DNA of 64,000 nt from assembly GCA_052161645.1 (NCBI GenBank), contig CP197414.1. The stretch is one strand, 5' to 3'. Shown here piece after piece: positions 59,699 to 64,000 of the stretch; position 1 is the first letter of the stretch, and each line of letters starts with the position of its first letter. Source of the DNA: Laterigemmans sp052161645 (lineage in GTDB: Bacteria > Planctomycetota > Planctomycetia > Pirellulales > Pirellulaceae). The position numbers and the translations under genes were made by a program. The notes beneath the pieces were generated by a model. It was not told the origin of the DNA, did no database searches, and saw only the letters and a list, made by a program, of their open reading frames with translations.

Positions 59699-60673
59699 AT
59701 GTCCACAGTTCGAATTATTACAGGCTCGCGGCTGCATTTTGGTCTATTAGATACGCGCGTACCTTTTGGGGGCGTGGGTATCATGATTGACCAACCGCGG
59801 ACCGTGGTGCGCGTGACGGCAGCGAATTTACCTCCTACAGCCGACACACCGAGCCTGGAAGTAGCCGCCGAGGACGACGTCAGCGGGCGTGTACGACAGG
59901 TTCTGCAACGTTTTTGCGAGCACGCTGGTTCGCGGGAAATGCTGACCACTCGCGTCTGGGTCGATGAACGGCCTCATTCGCATACGGGCTTGGGAACTGG
60001 CACCCAGTTAGCACTAGCGGTCGCCGAAGGACTTGCCGCGCTCTACGGTGTCAAACTGGACAAAGAGATTTTGGCCACGCAAGTAGCAGGGCGAGGTCAG
60101 CGCTCCGCCGTCGGGATCCATGGGTATTGGCAAGGAGGCCTCGTTTACGAGGCTGCAAAGGGGGCTCGCGGGGTCCTCAACCCGGTCGCCTGCCAAGCAT
60201 TACTGCCGGAGAGTTGGCGAGTGGTGTTGTTTGCCGCCAAACACCCCGCGGTGCGAATTTCTGGAGGCGAAGAGAAAGCCAGGTTTGCCAAGTTGAAACG
60301 CCCCAATTCGGTGGTCCGGGGGGGATTAAAATCGGTTTTGGAGAGTCAGTTGTTACCCGCGTTGCAAGCCTCCGATTTCGAACGTTTTTCAGACGCGGTG
60401 TTTCAGTACAACTTGACCAGCGGCGGCTTCTTTGCCGCGGTTCAGGGTGGCCCTTACCAGGGGCCGCAGACAGCCAACTTTATTCGGCGCCTCCGCGCCG
60501 AGGGAGTGCAAGGCATTGGGCAAAGTTCGTGGGGGCCGGCCGTGTTTGCTTTTTGTGAATCGTCCCTGCAGGCCGAAGAGGTCGCCAAATTGGCTGAGCA
60601 GAGCGACTTTGTCGCACAAGTGGTCCGACCGTTGAACCAAGCTCGTTCGCTGCAATTTCTTCCTGGGGAATAG
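59699..60673 (+). CDS. Beta-ribofuranosylaminobenzene 5'-phosphate synthase-like protein (GHMP fold)
   Basis: 324 residues from ATG 59699, which has AAGGG nine bases upstream; TTG 59690 is the alternative. The N-terminus RIITGSRLHFGLLDTR is characteristic of beta-RFAP synthases. The GHMP-type loop is HSHTGLGTGTQLALAVAEGL, and GRGQRSAVGIHGYWQGGLV follows. In archaea and methylotrophs the enzyme makes the first committed intermediate of tetrahydromethanopterin. Planctomycetes carry genes of this C1 pathway, so the call fits. No other H4MPT genes are in the window. Confidence 0.85.
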   Translation: MSTVRIITGSRLHFGLLDTRVPFGGVGIMIDQPRTVVRVTAANLPPTADTPSLEVAAEDDVSGRVRQVLQRFCEHAGSREMLTTRVWVDERPHSHTGLGTGTQLALAVAEGLAALYGVKLDKEILATQVAGRGQRSAVGIHGYWQGGLVYEAAKGARGVLNPVACQALLPESWRVVLFAAKHPAVRISGGEEKARFAKLKRPNSVVRGGLKSVLESQLLPALQASDFERFSDAVFQYNLTSGGFFAAVQGGPYQGPQTANFIRRLRAEGVQGIGQSSWGPAVFAFCESSLQAEEVAKLAEQSDFVAQVVRPLNQARSLQFLPGE

Positions 60674-61199
60674 TCACGTCTTAAACGCGGCGGACACCAG
60701 CGAAGCCTCCCAGGGAAAGTGAACCACTAGTCAGCGCTAATTGGCACTACTCAGCGCAACTGGTTTTAGATTAGTGTTAATGTGTGCGAATTAGCGTTCC
60801 TCAAAACATGTTTCAAGAAGCGATTCTTGGATCGTTCCCCAGAGTGTTGTCGGTTTAGACTCCCGCTTCAAAGAGAGGGTGCGCGAGAATCACGGATCGG
60901 CAGGTCCTTGATCTAAGCCGTTAGTCATTACTCGCTGCTTCTGGCAGGATGGCTTAGATGGATGAAAAGAGCTCACGCTCTCGTTGCTGTTGATTGCTTG
61001 CCGAATCGGATACGGGGGCACATCTTTAATCGCCTTGTCGATCGCCAACCCCCCTTCGGCTGGAAGAAAACCGTCTCGCCCCTCTCCTTTTAACGGAGCC
61101 AGCTTCGGCAACTGTGCGGCAAGGTTTGGGAACGCCGGTGGGAACATCTCTACGGGGGCAGTAACCACCAAAAGGCCGTGGGCAGTGCTCAAAATCAAC
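60674..61199. other. Intergenic region before the tRNA-Lys terminator
   Basis: About 525 bases. A minus-strand frame (60890-61201, 103 codons from TTG) begins inside the T-run of the tRNA terminator and has no recognised relatives. It could be a small exported protein but is not supported enough to call. Confidence 0.35.
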
Positions 61200-61243
61200 A
61201 AAAAAACCCACTCCTGAAAGCGTGTAATGCTTTAGGAGCGGGC
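61200..61243 (-). terminator. Rho-independent terminator downstream of tRNA-Lys
   Basis: On the minus strand the sequence folds as CCCGCTCCTAAAGC paired with GCTTTCAGGAGTGGG, with a 7-base loop and two mismatched positions. A run of seven T (A at 61200-61206 on plus) follows. It lies eight bases after the 3' end of the tRNA. Confidence 0.85.
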
Positions 61244-61250
61244 ATTGTAG

Positions 61251-61323
61251 TACCCCCGCAAGGGCTCGAACCTTGGACCCACGGATTAAGAGTCCGTTGC
61301 TCTACCAACTGAGCTACAGGGGC
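61251..61323 (-). tRNA. tRNA-Lys (anticodon CTT)
   Basis: 73 bases. The cloverleaf folds fully: acceptor GCCCCTG/CGGGGGT (one G-T and one T-G pair), D arm GCTC/GAGC, anticodon stem ACGGA/TCCGT with loop CTCTTAA (anticodon CTT), and T arm CAAGG/CCTTG with loop TTCGAGC. The discriminator base is A. CCA is not encoded. Confidence 0.97.
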
Positions 61324-61367
61324 TTGGTTACACAGCAAATCTGCCGCGACATTGGTGTCGACGCTGA

Positions 61368-61397
61368 CTTAAACGTTTAAGCCGCGATTGATCGCGA
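61368..61397. promoter_or_regulatory. Two palindromes upstream of tRNA-Lys
   Basis: A perfect 14-bp palindrome, CTTAAACGTTTAAG (61368-61381), is followed by CGCGAT-TG-ATCGCG (about 61384-61397). They lie 45-75 bases upstream of the tRNA and downstream of rimI. They may be protein-binding sites or part of the rimI transcript end. Confidence 0.3.
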
Positions 61398-61493
61398 CAG
61401 TTATAAGTTAGCAAAACGCAGTTATTCCGGCAAGGCGTCTCGTGAATTTCACTCTTACCGTTGGAATCTGGCCGGCATTGGCTGGCCTGGGGC

Positions 61494-62015
61494 TCAGCCG
61501 GCCAACCTCGTGATGCGGTTATTGGGCAAGGTCAGCTCCTCTTGACTAGGCTGGTATCGCAGCTGCATCAGATAAGCATCTTCGGTGGAATCGTCGTAAA
61601 AATCCCGCAACACCGAGATGGCGCGAAAGCCGAGGCTGCGAAAAAAGAGCTGAGCGTCCAGATTTGTTTCGCGGACTTCCAGCATAATGCGGTTGCGGCG
61701 GTCGTGTGAAAGCTTGCCGACCAACTTGTCGGTCATCGCTTTTCCCACACCGCTGCGGCGAGCCGCTGGGGAAACCGCGAAATTCAAAATGTGCAAGCGA
61801 TTTTTATGCAATTCATAGATCATGAAGCCGACGACTTGGTCGTCATGTTCCGCAACCATGCCAATGCAATTCCGTTGGCGAAGGCAGCGAATAAACTCTT
61901 CTTCGCTCCACGGAAACTCGAAACTCTTGTTCTCAATATCGAGTACCGCCGGCATATCTCGCCGAATCATCCAGCGAATATGTACTGCAACGGGAGACTC
62001 CTTGGTGCGGCCCAT
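61494..62015 (-). CDS. rimI: Ribosomal protein S18 alanine N-acetyltransferase-like GNAT
   Basis: 173 residues. ATG 62015 is chosen because AAGGAG sits six bases upstream; an upstream ATG (62045) would add ten residues. The GNAT fold shows the RimI pattern ENKSFEFPWSEEEFIRCL, LHILNFAVSPAARRSGVGKA (acetyl-CoA loop R-x-x-G-V-G) and RNRIMLEVRETNLDAQLFFR with GFRAISVLRDFY. RimI acetylates the N-terminus of ribosomal protein S18. It lies between the histidine kinase gene and tRNA-Lys, all on the minus strand. Confidence 0.9.
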   Translation of the reverse strand: MGRTKESPVAVHIRWMIRRDMPAVLDIENKSFEFPWSEEEFIRCLRQRNCIGMVAEHDDQVVGFMIYELHKNRLHILNFAVSPAARRSGVGKAMTDKLVGKLSHDRRNRIMLEVRETNLDAQLFFRSLGFRAISVLRDFYDDSTEDAYLMQLRYQPSQEELTLPNNRITRLAG

Positions 62016-62202
62016 ACCGAACTCCTTCCATGGCGACGGGGTCACGCGAATGTCAAAGCGAGCGAGTGGTGAGGGCAGGCCTCAGTCGCGTGGCGGAAAG
62101 GTAACAGAGCGGCTCAAATTCGCCAAGAGAAATCAGAGCAGTTTATGCCAGCAGTTCTCGTTAATGACGAAATTAACTCAAAAAAACCTGTTGCGCGATG
62201 GA

Positions 62203-64000
62203 TTATTTAGTCGTCGCTTGGGGAAAGCCTTGATCGATCGCAGCCGGCAATGTCGGCAAGTTTTTGCTGAACGTTCGCTCAGATGCTGGCGGCGAGTGTT
62301 TCAGCAACATGCGATAAAACTCTCGCCGACAGATTGGCTTGTTGAGATAGTCGCTGCAGCCCGCAGCGATACATTTCTGACGGTCGCCAGCCATGGCGTG
62401 GGCGGTGAGGGCGATGATTGGCAAATGGGCCTGCATTGCCCGCAAAGCTCGTGTAGCACTGTAGCCATCCATCACAGGCATCTGCATATCCATCAACACC
62501 ACATCGAATGGCAACGGATTGAGCAATGACTGACCCTCGCTGAGTGCTTCGACCGCTTGTTGACCGTTTTCCACGATCGTCACCTGGGCTTGCGTTTTCT
62601 TCAGCAGCACGGCCAGCAGGCGTTGATTATCAGGGCCGTCCTCAGCGACCAGAACACGGAGCCCGAGCAACATCGGCGGAGTATCTTGATTGGATTTTGT
62701 CTCAAGATTCCGCGGAGCTTCGTCTCGCTGGTCGGGCAGCACCCATTTTGTACCTGCGACTGGCCAGCAAGCAATGGAGGCGGTGAAGGTGCTGCCGCGG
62801 CCCGGTTCACTGCGGACCTCAATGTCGCCACCCATCATGTTTGCCAATCGCTTGGAAATCACTAGACCTAATCCAGTCCCGCCATATCGTCGCGTCACCG
62901 TGCTGTCCGCTTGGCTGAAGGGCTGAAACAAGCGAGTTTGCTGCTCCGGAGTCATGCCGATTCCCGTATCGATGACTCGCAGCAACAGTTGGTCGTCGTA
63001 TCCTTCGTGCTTATCGACTGAGATCACCAAGTGAACTTCACCAGCGTCGGTGAACTTGATGGCGTTGCCCAACAGGTTCACCAAGATTTGCTTTAAGCGT
63101 ACCGGATCCGAATAAAACTGGGCTGGAACACGGGAGCCAAAGGTGCGATCCAGGCGAACCTTCTTCTCGTCAGCTTTGCCAGCCATCATGGTAAATACAT
63201 CTTCAATAATCTGCAGCGTATCGCACGGCACCGACTCGAGTTTCATTTGCCCAGCCTCCACCTTGGAGACATCAAGAATATCATTGATCAGACTCAATAA
63301 ATGCTCGCCATTGCGGCGAATCGTTTCAATGATCTCGTCCCGCCGACCTTCGTCCTCCTGTTGCTCTACTTCCTCGGCTTCTTTTTCCGAAAGCAATTCC
63401 GTAAAGCCTAAGATGGCAGTCAATGGTGTTCGTAGCTCATGGCTCATGTTGGCCAAGAATTCAGACTTCGACCTGGTCGCTGTCTCAGCAATTAATGCTA
63501 ACTCTTTGGCCTTCGCAATGGCTTGCTCAAGCTCTAATTGGCGACTCCGCATCTCGGTAATGTCTTGGAATGCGCCCGTCACGCGAATATGTTTGTCGGT
63601 TGAGGTCGAGTCGGCTTGGCCAATCACTCGTACCCACTTTGCGCGGCCGTCGGTCGACAAAATGGGTAATTCGAGATCAAAGGGTTGTTGGCCCGACTTG
63701 GCCGTTCGCACCACATGCTCGAATTTTTGTTGCGCGTCCTCAGTGAAGTAGCCGAGCAACTCTGTGAAAGCAATTGCTTCATTGCTCGACGGTAAAAAGA
63801 TTTCCGCCGCGGTCTCGGACCAGGTAATCAGATCGTCGCTGGAGTCCCATTCCCATGATCCAACTAACGTCATCCGGGAAGTAGCGGAAAGCGCGTTCTC
63901 GCTGCGTTTCAGGTCAATCTGAATTTGCTGCTCGCGGGTCACGTCCGAATGGGTGCCAACCATCCTCAGAGGTTGACCTTCAGCGTCTCGCATCACAACT
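62203..64000 (-). CDS. Hybrid sensor histidine kinase / response regulator (N-terminus outside window)
   Basis: The frame is open to the window edge, so the N-terminus is missing; about 599 codons are present. The visible part starts at the end of one PAS domain (RDAEGQPLRMVGTHSDVT), followed by a second PAS/PAC (about 40-150) and a short coiled coil. HisKA follows with the phospho-acceptor His186 in FLANMSHELRTPLTAILGFT (counted from 63996). The HATPase domain has the N-box NLLGNAIKFTD, DTGIGM and GGTGLGL. A C-terminal receiver domain has AEDGPDNQRLL and the phospho-acceptor Asp503 in VVLMDMQMPVMDG. The absence of membrane helices in this part leaves location open. The signal is unknown. Confidence 0.95.
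   Translation of the reverse strand, partial: VVMRDAEGQPLRMVGTHSDVTREQQIQIDLKRSENALSATSRMTLVGSWEWDSSDDLITWSETAAEIFLPSSNEAIAFTELLGYFTEDAQQKFEHVVRTAKSGQQPFDLELPILSTDGRAKWVRVIGQADSTSTDKHIRVTGAFQDITEMRSRQLELEQAIAKAKELALIAETATRSKSEFLANMSHELRTPLTAILGFTELLSEKEAEEVEQQEDEGRRDEIIETIRRNGEHLLSLINDILDVSKVEAGQMKLESVPCDTLQIIEDVFTMMAGKADEKKVRLDRTFGSRVPAQFYSDPVRLKQILVNLLGNAIKFTDAGEVHLVISVDKHEGYDDQLLLRVIDTGIGMTPEQQTRLFQPFSQADSTVTRRYGGTGLGLVISKRLANMMGGDIEVRSEPGRGSTFTASIACWPVAGTKWVLPDQRDEAPRNLETKSNQDTPPMLLGLRVLVAEDGPDNQRLLAVLLKKTQAQVTIVENGQQAVEALSEGQSLLNPLPFDVVLMDMQMPVMDGYSATRALRAMQAHLPIIALTAHAMAGDRQKCIAAGCSDYLNKPICRREFYRMLLKHSPPASERTFSKNLPTLPAAIDQGFPQATTK

Noticed and set aside
60890..61201. 103-codon minus-strand frame after tRNA-Lys
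   Set aside because: Starts with TTG within the T-run of a terminator and has no recognisable domain. Kept only as a weak possibility.

Overview
The window looks like a chromosomal segment from a planctomycete (PVC group), most like the Pirellulales. No marker gene proves this. The inference rests on a combination of families typical of that group: a ThuA / beta-propeller / HEAT / cytochrome c protein of the PVC heme-binding type, a MoxR-DUF58-von Willebrand-DUF4175 gene block, a secreted sulfatase, very large exported PQQ-propeller proteins, a YfhO-like membrane protein, a DUF4912 protein, and a beta-RFAP synthase homologue of the tetrahydromethanopterin pathway. The DNA is moderately GC-rich, strong Shine-Dalgarno sites are uncommon, and GTG or TTG starts are frequent.

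Layout. 1-279 is the 3' end of an exported hydrolase-like gene. 407-2023 (minus) is a Rho_N/DUF4912 protein. 2749-11271 is a complete F-type ATP synthase operon in the order atpZ, an unknown membrane protein, atpB, atpE, atpF, atpH, atpA, atpG, atpD, atpC. It is followed by a YfhO-family membrane protein (11313-14084) that converges on a SMI1/KNR4-like gene (14051-15394, minus). A sulfatase and a 1563-residue propeller/TPR protein occupy 15762-22198. 22394-35159 is one co-directional block: MoxR ATPase, DUF58, a BatA-like protein, a vWA membrane protein, a DUF4175-like protein, and two exported Gln-rich proteins. The first of those two contains 31 tandem copies of a 15-bp EGQQQ-coding unit.

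35857-49506 is a more loosely packed region: a GT4 glycosyltransferase, a small acidic Tyr/Trp/Asp-rich exported protein, TrmK, an ankyrin protein, an SGNH-hydrolase/DUF2891 fusion, a YCF48-repeat protein that appears frameshifted, CrcB, the acetolactate synthase large subunit with a clear terminator, an SMP-30 lactonase and a lipoprotein. Its intergenic gaps carry a dispersed 30-bp REP-like element (five copies seen here) and a 7-bp satellite of 25 units. 49565-60673 is all on the plus strand: an isochorismatase-family hydrolase, the 1515-residue PVC-type protein, then PPi-type phosphofructokinase, a HAD phosphatase, 6-phosphogluconate dehydrogenase, an SDR and a beta-RFAP synthase homologue. 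That last group reads as a central sugar and one-carbon metabolism cluster. The window ends with minus-strand tRNA-Lys(CTT), rimI and a partial hybrid histidine kinase.

The ATP synthase is the best-understood unit. The least understood are the MoxR/vWA block and the extragenic repeat family. In the MoxR/vWA block the vWA domain of the 965-residue protein seems to be split by a transmembrane hairpin. No CRISPR array, insertion sequence, prophage or restriction system was seen.
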